The notes under the pieces were generated by a model that was not told where the DNA came from, searched no databases, and was given only the letters and a program-made list of their open reading frames with translations. Positions 19,188-28,706 of a stretch of DNA of 36,684 nt are shown here, in pieces; position 1 is the first letter of the stretch, and each line of letters opens with the position of its first letter. The stretch comes from Aureimonas sp. SK2 (GTDB lineage Bacteria > Pseudomonadota > Alphaproteobacteria > Rhizobiales > Rhizobiaceae). The translations under genes were made by a program, and so were the position numbers. Where the stretch lies: contig NZ_JAPZDS010000024.1 of NCBI RefSeq assembly GCF_029813115.1, positions 1-36,684 of the forward strand, in the 5' to 3' direction.

Positions 19188-19472
19188 TCACTGTCCTTCC
19201 ACAGGCATGGCGGCGGGCGGCGGTGTGCGGCCGAGGAAGCGATCACGGCTCTCGGCCCAGACGCGCATGCAATCGGCATCGCTGGCTGCGGCCTGGCCAA
19301 GCTGCTGGCACCGGCGCTGACCCTCGCGCAGCGGATCGCGCGCGGGTTCTACAGCTCGGGCAGGCTCTTCGACAGGAGCCGTCTCCTTCCGGGTCATCTC
19401 GATCGCGGTCGCCGTTATGGCGATGGCGACGAAGACCACGGCGCCCAACCGGGCCAGCATCTTGCCGTCCAT
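19188..19472 (-). CDS. Putative entry-exclusion protein TrbK-alt
   Basis: 94 residues. One N-terminal membrane segment (about 7-27) is followed by a periplasmic domain with two cysteines in the pattern CQQLG...DADC..VWAE.R.RFLG. That pattern is typical of the TrbK-alt family found between trbJ and trbL. By position it may block uptake of the same element by a cell that already carries it; this is inferred from the family. An upstream frame extends to 19586, but the ATG at 19472 is preferred because it follows the trbJ stop by 10 bp with a GAGGG ribosome site. Confidence 0.8.
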   Translation of the reverse strand: MDGKMLARLGAVVFVAIAITATAIEMTRKETAPVEEPARAVEPARDPLREGQRRCQQLGQAAASDADCMRVWAESRDRFLGRTPPPAAMPVEGQ

Positions 19473-19482
19473 GGCCGCGCCC

Positions 19483-20262
19483 TCAGTTGCCGTTACCGAA
19501 CATCTGCGCGTTGCCGGGCTGGTAACCCGCACCCGGGGTGAGGAAGCGGCGACGCTGCTCCCGGCCCTGGTCGGCGGCGGTCGCACGTTCGGCTTCGGTC
19601 AGCGCGGCGGCACGGCCATTGGCCGAGATCACCGCGATCAGGTCGGAGAGCTGCTGCGACTGGAGCGCGAGGAGCTGGTTGCCGGCCTGGGTCGCCTGCA
19701 GCGCGCCCTGTGCGCCCTGGCTCTGGCTGACGAGCGACGACATCTGTTCGCGGTTCGTGTCGATATTGGTGACGACACCTGCCTGCACGCGCATGGCGTC
19801 CTGCAGGCCGCCCACGGTGTTCTGCCAGCGCGTGCGGGCGTCGGTCACGAGCTTGGCGTCGGTCGCCGAGAACGAGACGCGGCCATATTGCTGCTGGAAC
19901 ATCCGGTCGACGTTCTGGACATCGAAAGCGATGTTCTGGGCTTGCTGGAGAAGCTGCTGGGTGCGCTGGACGTTCTGCTGAAGCTGCTGGAGCGCCGAAT
20001 AGGGCAGGCTCGCCAGATTCCTCCCCTGGTTGATGAGGCTCTGCGCCTCATTCTGAAGCGAGCGGATCTGGTTGTTGATCTGCTCGAGGGAGCGCGCCGC
20101 CGTCAGGACATTCTGCGCGTAATTGGTCGGATCATAGACGATGCCGCCGAAGCCGAATTGGGCGTGCGCCGGCGCTGTCAGTATTGGCGACGCGGCGAGC
20201 GGCATCGCAAGCAGGAATGCCGCGAGTCGCAGGGCGCGCTGGCGTGAAACTTGGATCTTCAT
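19483..20262 (-). CDS. trbJ: Conjugal transfer protein TrbJ (VirB5-like)
   Basis: 259 residues. Secreted periplasmic component, VirB5-like, thought to sit at the pilus tip or base. A signal peptide ends at about residue 34 (APAHA before QFGFGG), followed by the VYDPTNYAQN motif typical of TrbJ and long Gln-rich coiled-coil helices (QQLQQNVQRTQQLLQQAQN). The ATG at 20262 is chosen because it overlaps the trbE stop (ATGA) and has a GGAGCA ribosome site; the frame extends upstream without support. Confidence 0.92.
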   Translation of the reverse strand: MKIQVSRQRALRLAAFLLAMPLAASPILTAPAHAQFGFGGIVYDPTNYAQNVLTAARSLEQINNQIRSLQNEAQSLINQGRNLASLPYSALQQLQQNVQRTQQLLQQAQNIAFDVQNVDRMFQQQYGRVSFSATDAKLVTDARTRWQNTVGGLQDAMRVQAGVVTNIDTNREQMSSLVSQSQGAQGALQATQAGNQLLALQSQQLSDLIAVISANGRAAALTEAERATAADQGREQRRRFLTPGAGYQPGNAQMFGNGN

Positions 20263-22718
20263 GACGATTGCTCCTTCTCGGGTTCTTGGGGGATGAGGTT
20301 CGTCAGGGCGGGGATGAGATCCGCGGCCCACCCGGCGCCGCGCAGGCGCAGCCAGGCGGCGAGGAAGCCCTCACGGCCGTGTTCGGCGATGGTGCGCGCG
20401 ATCTCGGATTGGTCGGTCTTGGCGGATGCCGCGACGAGCGCGAGGCCGACTTCCGACAGGCCCAGCTCGAAAAGGCGGTTGCCCCTGCGGCTCTGGCAGT
20501 AATAGTCGCGCTTCGGCGTTGCCCGGGCGATGATCTCGATCTGGCGGTCGTTCAAGCCGAACCGGCGATAGATCGCCGTGATCTGCGGCTCGATGGCCCG
20601 CTCGTTCGGCAGGAGCAGCCGGGTCGGACAGCTCTCGATGATGGCAGGCGCGATGTTGCTGTTGTCGATGTCGGAGAGCGACTGGGTGGCGAAGATCACG
20701 CTGGCGTTCTTCTTGCGCAGCGTCTTCAGCCACTCGCGTAATTGCCCGGCGAAGGCGTCGTCATCGAGCGCGAGCCAGCCCTCGTCGATGATGAGCAGCG
20801 TCGGGGATCCGTCGAGCCGATCGCCGATACGGTGGAAGAGATAGGCGAGCACGGCGGGTGCGGCGCCGGTCCCGACCAGCCCCTCGATCTCGAAGGCCTG
20901 CACAGATGCCGACCCGAGATGCTCGGCCTCCGCGTCGAGCAGCCGCCCATAGGGACCGCCGACGCAATAGGGCCGCAGCGCCTGCTTCAGCTCGTTCGAT
21001 TGCAGCAGGACCGCGAGGCCGGTGATCGTGCGCTCCTCAATCGGAGCCGATGCCAGCGACGACAGCGCCGACCAGAGATGCTCCTTCACCTCGGGCGTGA
21101 TGGCGATGCCTTCGCGGATCAGGATCGCGACGATCCAGTCGCTCGCCCAGGCGCGTTCGGAGGTGTCGTGGACACGGGCGAGCGGTTGCAGCGAGACCGA
21201 GGACGCCGCGCGGTCGGTCAGGTCGCCGCCGAGATCGTGCCAGTCGCCGCCCATGGCGAGTGCGGCGGCGCGGATCGAGCCGCCGAAGTCGAAAGCGAAG
21301 ACCTGGGAGCCTTGATAGCGCCGGAACTGCAATGCCATGACGGCGAGGAGAACGGATTTGCCGGCGCCGGTCGGGCCGACCACCAGCGTATGGCCGACGT
21401 CGCCGACGTGCAGGGACAACCGGAACGGGGTCGAGCCTTCGGTCTTGCCGAACAGCAAGGGGGGCGCACCGAAGTGCTCGTCCCGTTCCGGCCCCGCCCA
21501 CACCGCCGAAAGCGGGATCATGTGGGCGAGATTCAGCGTCGAGATGGGGGGCTGGCGCACGTTGGCGTAGACGTGCCCCGGCAGGGAGCCCAGCCAGGCA
21601 TCGACGGCGTTGATGGTTTCGGCCATCGCGGTGAAGTCGCGGCCCTGGATGACCTTCTCGACGAGCCGCAGCTTCTCGTCCGCGACGCGCGGATCGTCGT
21701 CCCAGACGGTGATCGTGGCGGTCACATAGGTCTGGCCGGCGTAGTCGGCGCCGAGTTCCTGAAGAGCGAGGTCCGCATCGGCCGCCTTGTTGGCGGCGTC
21801 GGTATCGACCAGTGCGGATGCCTCGTTGGTCATCACCTCCTTGAGGATCGCGGCGATGCTCTTGCGCTTGGCGAACCACTGGCGGCGGATCTTGGTCAGC
21901 AGTTTGGTCGCATCGGTCTTGTCGAGCAGGATCGCGCGTGTTGACCAGCGATAGGGAAAGGCCAGGCGATTGAGATCGTCGAGGATGCCGGGCGTGGTCG
22001 CGGTCGGGAAGCCGACGATGGTGAGAATGCGCAGATGCGCGCTGCCGAGGCGCGGTTCGAGGCCGCCCGTCAGCGGCTGATCTGTCAGGAGCGCATCGAG
22101 ATAGATCGGGGTTTCCGGCACTCGGACGCGGTGCCGCTTGGTCGAGACCGTCGAATGGAGATAGGTCAGCGTCTCGCCGCTATCGAGCCAGGCGCATTCC
22201 GGCATGAAGCCGTCGAGCAGAGCCAGCACACGATCGGTGCGATCGACGAAGGCGTTGAGGATCTCGTTTGGATCGATGCCGGCGCGTTCGCGACCCTCGT
22301 AGAGCCAGGCTTCGGTGCGCGCGGCGTCCTCGGCCGGCGGCAGATAGGTGAGCGTGAGGAAATGACCGGACACGTAGTGCGCGCCGGCTTCCTCGAAATC
22401 GGCCTTGCGCTCGGCATCAAGGAGCGCGGAGGCAGCGTCGGGGAAGAGACCCGCCGGATAGGTCGACGCCTCGTAGCGCTGCGCCTCGACGAAAATGGCC
22501 CAACCGGAGCCGAGACGACGGAAGGCGTTGTTGAGCCGCCCGGCGACGGCGACCAGCTCGGCGGCGACCGCCGAGTCGAGATCGGGGCCGCGGAAGCGCG
22601 CGGTGCGCTGGAACGAACCATCCTTGTTGAGGACGACGCCCTCGGCGACGAGCGCGACCCAGGGGAGATAGTCCGCGAGGCGGGTTGCGGTGCGGCGATA
22701 TTCGGCGAGGTTCATCAT
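20259..22718 (-). CDS. trbE: Conjugal transfer ATPase TrbE (VirB4-like)
   Basis: 819 residues. Large hexameric ATPase that powers assembly of the mating pilus and channel. Walker A GPTGAGKS is at about 448-455, Walker B LLIIDEGWLAL near 640-650, and the ATQSLSD motif about 35 residues further on. The N-terminal CagE/TrbE/VirB domain spans residues 1-420. It begins with two consecutive ATG codons at 22718, 14 bp after the trbD stop, and overlaps trbJ by 4 bp. Confidence 0.95.
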   Translation of the reverse strand: MMNLAEYRRTATRLADYLPWVALVAEGVVLNKDGSFQRTARFRGPDLDSAVAAELVAVAGRLNNAFRRLGSGWAIFVEAQRYEASTYPAGLFPDAASALLDAERKADFEEAGAHYVSGHFLTLTYLPPAEDAARTEAWLYEGRERAGIDPNEILNAFVDRTDRVLALLDGFMPECAWLDSGETLTYLHSTVSTKRHRVRVPETPIYLDALLTDQPLTGGLEPRLGSAHLRILTIVGFPTATTPGILDDLNRLAFPYRWSTRAILLDKTDATKLLTKIRRQWFAKRKSIAAILKEVMTNEASALVDTDAANKAADADLALQELGADYAGQTYVTATITVWDDDPRVADEKLRLVEKVIQGRDFTAMAETINAVDAWLGSLPGHVYANVRQPPISTLNLAHMIPLSAVWAGPERDEHFGAPPLLFGKTEGSTPFRLSLHVGDVGHTLVVGPTGAGKSVLLAVMALQFRRYQGSQVFAFDFGGSIRAAALAMGGDWHDLGGDLTDRAASSVSLQPLARVHDTSERAWASDWIVAILIREGIAITPEVKEHLWSALSSLASAPIEERTITGLAVLLQSNELKQALRPYCVGGPYGRLLDAEAEHLGSASVQAFEIEGLVGTGAAPAVLAYLFHRIGDRLDGSPTLLIIDEGWLALDDDAFAGQLREWLKTLRKKNASVIFATQSLSDIDNSNIAPAIIESCPTRLLLPNERAIEPQITAIYRRFGLNDRQIEIIARATPKRDYYCQSRRGNRLFELGLSEVGLALVAASAKTDQSEIARTIAEHGREGFLAAWLRLRGAGWAADLIPALTNLIPQEPEKEQSS

Positions 22719-22732
22719 GGCGATGCGCTTCT

Positions 22733-23014
22733 TCAGACGGACAGATGAGCGGGGATGCGCAGATGACGGCGGCCGACCTCGACGAAGAGCGGGTCACGCT
22801 TCGCTGCCCACACCGCCGCGAAATGGCCGATGACCCAGATCGCCAGACCGACCAGCCAGAGGCGCAGGCCGAGCCCGATGGCGCCGGCGAGCGTGCCGTT
22901 CATGATGGCGATCGCGCGCGGGGCGCCGCCGAGCAGGATGTGTTCGGTCAGCGCCTTGTGAACCGGGACGGTGAAACCCGGCACGGCGTCGAGTTGTTCA
23001 AAGCTCGTCGCCAT
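22733..23014 (-). CDS. trbD: Conjugal transfer protein TrbD (VirB3-like)
   Basis: 93 residues. Small VirB3-type inner-membrane protein. The PGFTVPVHKALTEHILLGGAPR opening is typical of TrbD, followed by two hydrophobic helices (about 36-70). The ATG at 23014 shares one base with the trbC stop (TGATG), so the two are translationally coupled. A longer frame reading to 23236 is only the shadow of trbC. Confidence 0.92.
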   Translation of the reverse strand: MATSFEQLDAVPGFTVPVHKALTEHILLGGAPRAIAIMNGTLAGAIGLGLRLWLVGLAIWVIGHFAAVWAAKRDPLFVEVGRRHLRIPAHLSV

Positions 23015-23346
23015 CAGACGAGCGCTCCGCCACCGAACGAGAAGAACGACAGGAAGAAGGAGCTGGCGGCGAAGGCGATCGATAGGCCGAAGACGATCTG
23101 GATGAGCCGGCGAAAGCCGCCCGAGGTGTCGCCGAAGGCGAGCGTCAGGCCGGTGACGATGATGATGATGACGGCGATAATCTTGGCGACGGGGCCTTCG
23201 ATCGATTCCAGGATCGACTGGAGCGGCGCTTCCCACGGCATGGAGGAGCCGGAGGCATGGGCTGCCGAGGTGAACACCAGGCTGAGAGAAATGGCGGCGG
23301 CCGCACTGGCCAGGGAGCGACAGCCGCGCGCGAGGTTAGGGATCAT
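23014..23346 (-). CDS. trbC: Conjugal transfer pilin TrbC (VirB2-like)
   Basis: 110 residues. Pilin precursor. A long basic and hydrophobic leader ends near AHA at residue 31. Two hydrophobic helices follow (about 52-72 and 83-105), separated by a short loop with GDTSGGFRR. The ATG overlaps the trbB stop (ATGA). Its processing may need the TraF-like S26 peptidase encoded at 30137-30682, as in the RP4 system where TraF cyclises TrbC; this link is inferred. Confidence 0.92.
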   Translation of the reverse strand: MIPNLARGCRSLASAAAAISLSLVFTSAAHASGSSMPWEAPLQSILESIEGPVAKIIAVIIIIVTGLTLAFGDTSGGFRRLIQIVFGLSIAFAASSFFLSFFSFGGGALV

Positions 23347-24326
23347 GGCAATTCTCCTGTCGGGTTGGGGGTGGCCGGGCTGATGCGGTAGTCGCCGTCG
23401 GGGCCAAGCCCTTCGACGCGGACGAGTTCGGCGAGCCGGCGCGCGGCGCCGCGGCCGGAGAGGACGGCGACGAGGTCGATCGTCTCGGCGATCAGGGCGC
23501 GCGGGACCGTGACGACGGCTTCCTGGATGAGCTGCTCGAGACGGCGAAGCGCGCCGATGCCGGCGCCGGCATGTATGGTGCCGATGCCGCCAGGGTGGCC
23601 GGTGCCCCAGGCCTTGAGGAGATCGAGCGCCTCGGCGCCGCGCACCTCGCCGATGGGGATGCGATCGGGGCGCAGGCGCAGCGAGGAGCGGACCAGTTCG
23701 GAGAGTGTCGCCACGCCGTCCTTGGTCCGCATGGCGACGAGGTTGGGCGCTGTGCATTGCAGCTCGCGCGTATCCTCGATGATGACGACGCGATCCGTCG
23801 TCTTCGCCACCTCGGCGAGGAGCGCGTTGGTGAGCGTCGTCTTGCCGGTCGAGGTGCCGCCCGCGACGAGGATATTGGCGCGCGAGACGACGGCGTCGCG
23901 GAGAACCCGCGCCTGGCCAGCGGACATGATGCCGGCGGCGACATAGTCGTCGAGGGTGAAGACCGCGACCGCGGGCTTGCGGATGGCAAAGGCCGGCGCG
24001 GCGACGACGGGCGGCAGCAAGCCTTCGAAGCGCTCGCCGGTCTCCGGCAGCTCGGCGGAGACGCGCGGGCTGCGCGGATGGATCTCGGCGCCGACATGGT
24101 GGGCGACCAGGCGCACGATGCGCTCGCCATCGGCGGCGGACAGCCGCTCCCCCGTATCGGCGAGCCCCTCGGACAGCCGGTCCACCCATAACCGCCCGTC
24201 GGGGTTCAGCATGATCTCGACGACGGCAGGGTCTTCGAGCAGTTGAGTGATGGTCGAACCGAGCGCGGTGCGCAGCATGCGCGCACCGCGCTCGAACGCC
24301 TCCGGTTTCTGGTCGGCTGTGGCCAT
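23343..24326 (-). CDS. trbB: Conjugal transfer ATPase TrbB (VirB11-like)
   Basis: 327 residues. VirB11/GspE-type hexameric ATPase. Walker [10 protein letters not shown] is at about 156-164, an Asp box IIEDTRELQ at about 176-184, Walker B-like [13 protein letters not shown] near 225-237 and a His box [12 protein letters not shown] near 243-254. It is the first gene of the trb operon and follows a 187-bp gap rich in palindromes. Its ribosome site (AGGAAG) lies in the loop of a GC hairpin. Confidence 0.95.
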   Translation of the reverse strand: MATADQKPEAFERGARMLRTALGSTITQLLEDPAVVEIMLNPDGRLWVDRLSEGLADTGERLSAADGERIVRLVAHHVGAEIHPRSPRVSAELPETGERFEGLLPPVVAAPAFAIRKPAVAVFTLDDYVAAGIMSAGQARVLRDAVVSRANILVAGGTSTGKTTLTNALLAEVAKTTDRVVIIEDTRELQCTAPNLVAMRTKDGVATLSELVRSSLRLRPDRIPIGEVRGAEALDLLKAWGTGHPGGIGTIHAGAGIGALRRLEQLIQEAVVTVPRALIAETIDLVAVLSGRGAARRLAELVRVEGLGPDGDYRISPATPNPTGELP

Positions 24327-24513
24327 TTCTGCCCCGCTTCCTGACGGGGCAAAAAAGACGGTCCCCGGATCGGGGTGATTAAAAGAGCCCGGAATCAGGC
24401 TGATTCAACAAGTATCTGCCGTCGTAGTGGCGTGGCGTGCAAATACAGGAGAACGGCGGTGGAGCTCTGATTTTGATGTCACCGGAACACTCACCAGATG
24501 ACGCGCGAGATCG
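24327..24513 (-). promoter_or_regulatory. trbB leader with three inverted repeats
   Basis: Gap between the CopG-like gene and trbB. It holds a hairpin GCCCCG-8-CGGGGC (24331-24350) whose minus-strand loop contains AGGAAG, the likely trbB ribosome site. Next to it is CCCCG-3-CGGGG (24363-24375), then a 7-bp interrupted palindrome GAATCAG-G-CTGATTC (24392-24406). These could be a promoter operator and an RNA structure limiting trbB translation. The structures are seen directly; the role is inferred. Confidence 0.5.
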
Positions 24514-24942
24514 TCACGTCTCCGACCCAGAGACATCCTCAGGGATTTCCTGTCGCAGCTTCGGCCCTTTGGCGAGGCGCCGGCCCAGCGCCGTGATGAA
24601 CGCTTCGTACCGCTCGCTCGATTTGGCGCGCGCCGCCTGTGCGGCTGGATCAGGTAAGGCGGGCGTAGTCGTGATCCAGAACCGGACGAACACCGCAAGA
24701 GTTTCGACCGCGATGCCCAGGTCTCGTTCCATGCGGGTCATACGGCGGTCGAGTTGATCCAGGCGTTTGGCGACGATCGCTTCGCGCCGTTCGGCATCGT
24801 CCGGCGACAGGAACGATGCGATGGCGGCTTCGGCGATCATGGACTGCGACTGATCCCGGCGTGCGGCGAAATTAGCGAGTGCCTGTGTAATGTCGGGGTC
24901 CAGATAGACCGTGAACTTCGTTTTTTTCCTGTGGCTGGTCAT
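24514..24942 (-). CDS. CopG-like ribbon-helix-helix protein
   Basis: 142 residues. The N-terminus (about 8-45: KFTVYLDPDITQALANFAARR then SMIAEAAIASFL) fits a ribbon-helix-helix DNA-binding fold. A predicted helical segment (about 55-75, LDQLDRRMTRMERDLG) and a membrane-like or amphipathic stretch follow. CopG-annotated genes regularly sit between traG and trbB in this cluster type. It starts 5 bp after the traG stop. It may bind the palindromes in the gap just downstream or assist the relaxosome; neither is proven. Confidence 0.8.
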   Translation of the reverse strand: MTSHRKKTKFTVYLDPDITQALANFAARRDQSQSMIAEAAIASFLSPDDAERREAIVAKRLDQLDRRMTRMERDLGIAVETLAVFVRFWITTTPALPDPAAQAARAKSSERYEAFITALGRRLAKGPKLRQEIPEDVSGSET

Positions 24943-24947
24943 GGCGC

Positions 24948-26939
24948 TTACAGTTCCATGCCGTCATTGGGATCGAGCGAGACCTGACGGGCAACGCCGC
25001 GCATCACGCGGGTCAGGCGCTGATTGCGTGCGGCGTCGTCCTCCATGTCGTCGGGCAGATCGATCTCGAACTCGTTGTCGATCGGCGCCTTCTTTTCGAT
25101 GGGGTTCACCCGGTTGAGTTCGGGCTGATGGCGACGCTCGGACTCGGTGGAATCCTCGTCTGCGCCGCCGCCGGTCGTTGGGGCGGCGCGCTCGCCTGCG
25201 TCTGGGCGAGCCGGGATCGGCAGCTTGCTCCAATCGTCCGGCCGACCTTCGGCGGGCCGCGCCAGTTCGGGCGGCGGCAGGATACGTTCCTTGAAGCGGA
25301 GATCTTCGTAGTAGCGCGCCTTCTTCGCCCGGATCGGCGGTGTGCCGGCGACCATGACGATCTCGTCGGACGGCGGGAGCTGCATGATTTCGCCCGGCGT
25401 CAGGAGTTGGCGCGCCGTCTCCGATCGCGAGACCATCAAATGTCCGAGCCACGGCGAGAGCCGGTGGCCGGCATAGTTCTTCATCGCCTTCATCTCGGTG
25501 GCGGTGCCGAGCGCATCGGAGACGCGCTTGGCGGTGCGTTCGTCGTTGGTGGCGAAGCTCACGCGGACATGGCAGTTGTCGAGGATCGAATTGTTCGGGC
25601 CGTAGGCCTTCTCGATCTGGTTGAGCGACTGGGCGATCAGGAAGCTCTTGAGGCCGTAGCCGGCCATGAAGGCCAGCGCGGACTCGAAGAAGTCGAGCCG
25701 GCCGAGCGCGGGAAACTCGTCGAGCATGAGTAGCAGGCGATGGCGCCCGGCCTTGGCCAGCAGATCCTCGGTGAGACGACGACCGACCTGGTTGAGGATC
25801 AGGCGAATGAGCGGCTTGGTGCGATTGATGTCCGACGGCGGGACGACGAGGTAGAGCGTGGTCGGGCGCTTGCCCCCCACCATATCGGTGATCCGCCAAT
25901 CGCAGCGCCGTGTGACTTCGGCGACGACGGGATCGCGGTAGAGGCCGAGGAACGACATGGCGGTGGACAACACGCCGGAGCGTTCGTTGTCCGATTTGTT
26001 GAGCAGCTCGCGCGCGGCGCTGGCGATCACGGGATGCGGCCCTGCTTCGCCGAGATGGCTGGTCTTCATCATCGCGGCGAGCGTCGACTCGATCGGGCGT
26101 TTCGGATCGGAGAGGAAGGCGGCGACGCCAGCGAGCGTCTTGTCGTCCTCGGCATAGAGGACGTGCAGGATCGCACCGACCAGCAGGGCGTGGCTGGTCT
26201 TTTCCCAGTGGTTGCGCTTTTCGAGGCTGCCTTCGGGATCGACGAGGATGTCGGCGATGTTCTGGACGTCGCGGACTTCCCATTCGCCGCGGCGCACCTC
26301 GAGCAGCGGATTATAGGCCGACGACTTCGGGTTGGTCGGATCGAACAGCAGGACACGGCCATGCCGGGCGCGAAAGCCAGCGGTAAGCTGCCAGTTCTCC
26401 CCCTTGATGTCGTGGACGATGGCCGAGCCCGGCCAGGTCAGGAGCGAGGGAACCACCAGGCCGACGCCTTTGCCCGATCGGGTCGGCGCGAAGCAGAGAA
26501 CATGCTCGGGGCCGTCGTGGCGCAGATAGTCCCGCTCATAGCGGCCGAGCACCACGCCATCGGCGCCGAGCAAGCCGGCCGACTTCACTTCCCCCTTTTC
26601 GGCCCAGCGCGCCGAGCCGTAGGTCTCGGCGTTCTTCGCCTCGCGAGCGCGCCAGACCGACATGCCGATCGCGACCGCGATGGCGATGAACCCACCTGAC
26701 GCCGCGATCATCCCGCCCTTGGCGAAAATCTCCGGCGCGTAGGCGTCGTAGAAGTACCACCACCAGAAGATCGAGGGTGGATAGTAGATCGGCACGCCCG
26801 ACAGGACGAACCATGGCGCGCCGAGCTGAGCCTGGAAGCCAAGGCTCCATGCGACATATTGGGTCGCCGCCCAGGTGGTGGTCAGGACGATCAGGAAGAC
26901 GACGGTGATCTGGCCCCAGAGGATCTTGGTCGCGGACAT
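24948..26939 (-). CDS. traG: Conjugal transfer coupling protein TraG (VirD4-like)
   Basis: 663 residues. Type IV coupling protein that brings the relaxase-DNA complex to the mating channel. There are two to three N-terminal membrane helices (about 8-30, 45-65, 78-96). Walker A APTRSGKG is at about 150-157, and Walker B LLMLDEFPALGRLDF near 404-418, with the AQSLNQ motif further on. The acidic C-terminus is typical for the family. It lies 27 bp downstream of the relaxase gene and directly before the CopG-like gene. Confidence 0.95.
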   Translation of the reverse strand: MSATKILWGQITVVFLIVLTTTWAATQYVAWSLGFQAQLGAPWFVLSGVPIYYPPSIFWWWYFYDAYAPEIFAKGGMIAASGGFIAIAVAIGMSVWRAREAKNAETYGSARWAEKGEVKSAGLLGADGVVLGRYERDYLRHDGPEHVLCFAPTRSGKGVGLVVPSLLTWPGSAIVHDIKGENWQLTAGFRARHGRVLLFDPTNPKSSAYNPLLEVRRGEWEVRDVQNIADILVDPEGSLEKRNHWEKTSHALLVGAILHVLYAEDDKTLAGVAAFLSDPKRPIESTLAAMMKTSHLGEAGPHPVIASAARELLNKSDNERSGVLSTAMSFLGLYRDPVVAEVTRRCDWRITDMVGGKRPTTLYLVVPPSDINRTKPLIRLILNQVGRRLTEDLLAKAGRHRLLLMLDEFPALGRLDFFESALAFMAGYGLKSFLIAQSLNQIEKAYGPNNSILDNCHVRVSFATNDERTAKRVSDALGTATEMKAMKNYAGHRLSPWLGHLMVSRSETARQLLTPGEIMQLPPSDEIVMVAGTPPIRAKKARYYEDLRFKERILPPPELARPAEGRPDDWSKLPIPARPDAGERAAPTTGGGADEDSTESERRHQPELNRVNPIEKKAPIDNEFEIDLPDDMEDDAARNQRLTRVMRGVARQVSLDPNDGMEL

Positions 26940-26966
26940 TGCGGCGGTCCTTTTCTTGTCAGGTGG

Positions 26967-28706
26967 TTAGAGGCCGAGCCCCCGCTTGCGGCCGAAACTC
27001 CAGTCGACGCCGCCATCGCTGCGGGCGACGCCGGAGACGTGCTTGCCAAGCTGGCTTTCGAGCGATGGCGACCAGGGCACGAGCTGGAAGCCGAGCCCGT
27101 CATCGATCATGGCGAAGCGGCCGGATGCGAGCGTCAGACGCTGGCGATACGTGCCGGCGACATATTCGCCATTTCCTGCCGGCTTGAACGGCTGGCCCGT
27201 CTCCGTCGCCAGTCTGTCGGCCACCGCGTCCACTTCACGGCGGCGAAGCGTATCGATGAGGTTGCGGCTGAAAATGATGCGCCGCCCCTGCTGCTCGGCG
27301 AGACCTTCGCGGACCAGATGATCGGCGCGCTGCTGCATCGCCTGCCGGACCTCGGCGCCGAACCCGCCATCCGACATGGCGACGGGCTCGCGGGCGATGG
27401 ATTGTCGATCGAGCCAGGTTGCGCCGGAGGCGTTCACCTGATGCTGGAGATCGAGATCGGAACGGACGGCGAGCGCGACGCGGCGTTCGCCGCGCGCATC
27501 TTCGAACGTGCGCAGTTCGACGATCGACCCTGGCGCGCTGTCGCCTGCCGCGTCGAGATGGGGCAAGCGGATGTGATGGGTCCGGCCATCCACGCCATCG
27601 ACCACAGCGTAGGCCGTCCCTTTCAGTTCGTCGTCGAGGCCGCGCTCAACCAGACGGCCTATGACCGGAACGTCGAGGCTTTCGCCGGCCAGGACGTAGT
27701 TCGCCGAGCCGCGCTCGATGCCGCGTTCCGTGAGCGCACGGTGCATCCGCTTGATGATGTCGCCGCGCTCGCCAAGCTCACGCAGGACCGTCTCCGCGTC
27801 CGGTTTGACGAACCATTGCCCAGGAGCGACTTGCCCGGCGACGCCGAGGACTTCCAGCTTGCGCAGCCGCCCGACCTTCAGCGCATGGAATTCGTCCGGC
27901 TGGCGGTCGGCGTGCGGAGCGAGATCAATGATGCCGTACTTTCCGGCATCACCGACAAGCTGCCGGTCGAGCTGTGTCCAGCGTTCGGCTTCGACCTGTC
28001 GCTCAAGATTGCGATTGATCTCGAGATCGGTGCGCTGGCCGAGTTCCAGGGTAACGAGACCCTGCGCACGGCCGCGCATTCCCTCCTTGATGTAGTCGCG
28101 TGAGATCACGAGGTCCTGGCCGTCGTCGGTGCGGCCTCGCAGGATGATATGGATATGGGGATTGTCGGTGTTCCAGTGATCGACGCCGACCCAATCGAGC
28201 TTCGTGCCCAGATCTTTTTCCATCTGCCCCATCAGATCGCGGGCGTGGTCTTTGAGGTCGGCCATATCCACCGCGTCCTCGGGCGAGACGATGAAGCGGA
28301 AATGGTGCCGGTCATCTTCGCAGCGCTCCGCGAAGTCGCGGGCATCCATGTCGTCGCCTTCGGGGCCGAACAGCCGCGCCTTCTCTCCGTCTCGGGTCAC
28401 GCCGTCGCGGCGCAGGTAAGTCAGGTGCGCGGAAAGCGGCGCGGCACGCGAGACGTGACGCACGACGCGGGTCTTGATGACGACGATGCGCGAGCGGCCG
28501 GTCAGCAGGCGGTTGGCCTGGATGCTGGCACGTTGGCCGCGCCCAAAGCGCGAGCGGTTGCCGGGCGTGATCTTGCCGGAACGGGAGACGCGGCCCCCGG
28601 CCTTTTGCGCGGCGGCGAGCGCTTGCGCGATGAAAGGCCGGGTCTGCTGCGCGCGGGTCGAGCGGATGCGTCCCGGACGGACGCGAAATTCGCTGTCATT
28701 TGCCAT
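26967..28706 (-). CDS. Relaxase / mobilization nuclease (VirD2/MOBP type, DUF3363)
   Basis: 579 residues from the ATG at 28706; a GTG at 28721 would add five residues. The enzyme should nick one strand at oriT and stay bound to the 5' end. A putative motif I, SAHLTYLRRDG, carries a candidate catalytic Tyr97. The metal-binding motif III is DHWNTDNPHIHI with His177, His184 and His186. The C-terminal half matches the DUF3363 extension of large relaxases from this ICE family. No strong ribosome site is visible for either start. Upstream lies a 243-bp repeat-rich gap, the best place for oriT and the operon promoter. Confidence 0.92.
   Translation of the reverse strand: MANDSEFRVRPGRIRSTRAQQTRPFIAQALAAAQKAGGRVSRSGKITPGNRSRFGRGQRASIQANRLLTGRSRIVVIKTRVVRHVSRAAPLSAHLTYLRRDGVTRDGEKARLFGPEGDDMDARDFAERCEDDRHHFRFIVSPEDAVDMADLKDHARDLMGQMEKDLGTKLDWVGVDHWNTDNPHIHIILRGRTDDGQDLVISRDYIKEGMRGRAQGLVTLELGQRTDLEINRNLERQVEAERWTQLDRQLVGDAGKYGIIDLAPHADRQPDEFHALKVGRLRKLEVLGVAGQVAPGQWFVKPDAETVLRELGERGDIIKRMHRALTERGIERGSANYVLAGESLDVPVIGRLVERGLDDELKGTAYAVVDGVDGRTHHIRLPHLDAAGDSAPGSIVELRTFEDARGERRVALAVRSDLDLQHQVNASGATWLDRQSIAREPVAMSDGGFGAEVRQAMQQRADHLVREGLAEQQGRRIIFSRNLIDTLRRREVDAVADRLATETGQPFKPAGNGEYVAGTYRQRLTLASGRFAMIDDGLGFQLVPWSPSLESQLGKHVSGVARSDGGVDWSFGRKRGLGL

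Noticed and set aside
20742-21944. Plus-strand 400-codon frame opposite trbE
   Set aside because: Low-complexity, Asp/Gly/Arg-rich shadow of trbE, with no domain and no ribosome site.
23014-24189. 391-codon minus-strand frame spanning trbC and part of trbB
   Set aside because: Only its last 110 codons are real (trbC). The rest is an out-of-frame reading of trbB with Arg-rich nonsense sequence.
26859-28103. Plus-strand 414-codon frame opposite the relaxase and traG genes
   Set aside because: It is the mirror of strongly supported minus-strand genes in GC-rich DNA and shows no recognisable domain.
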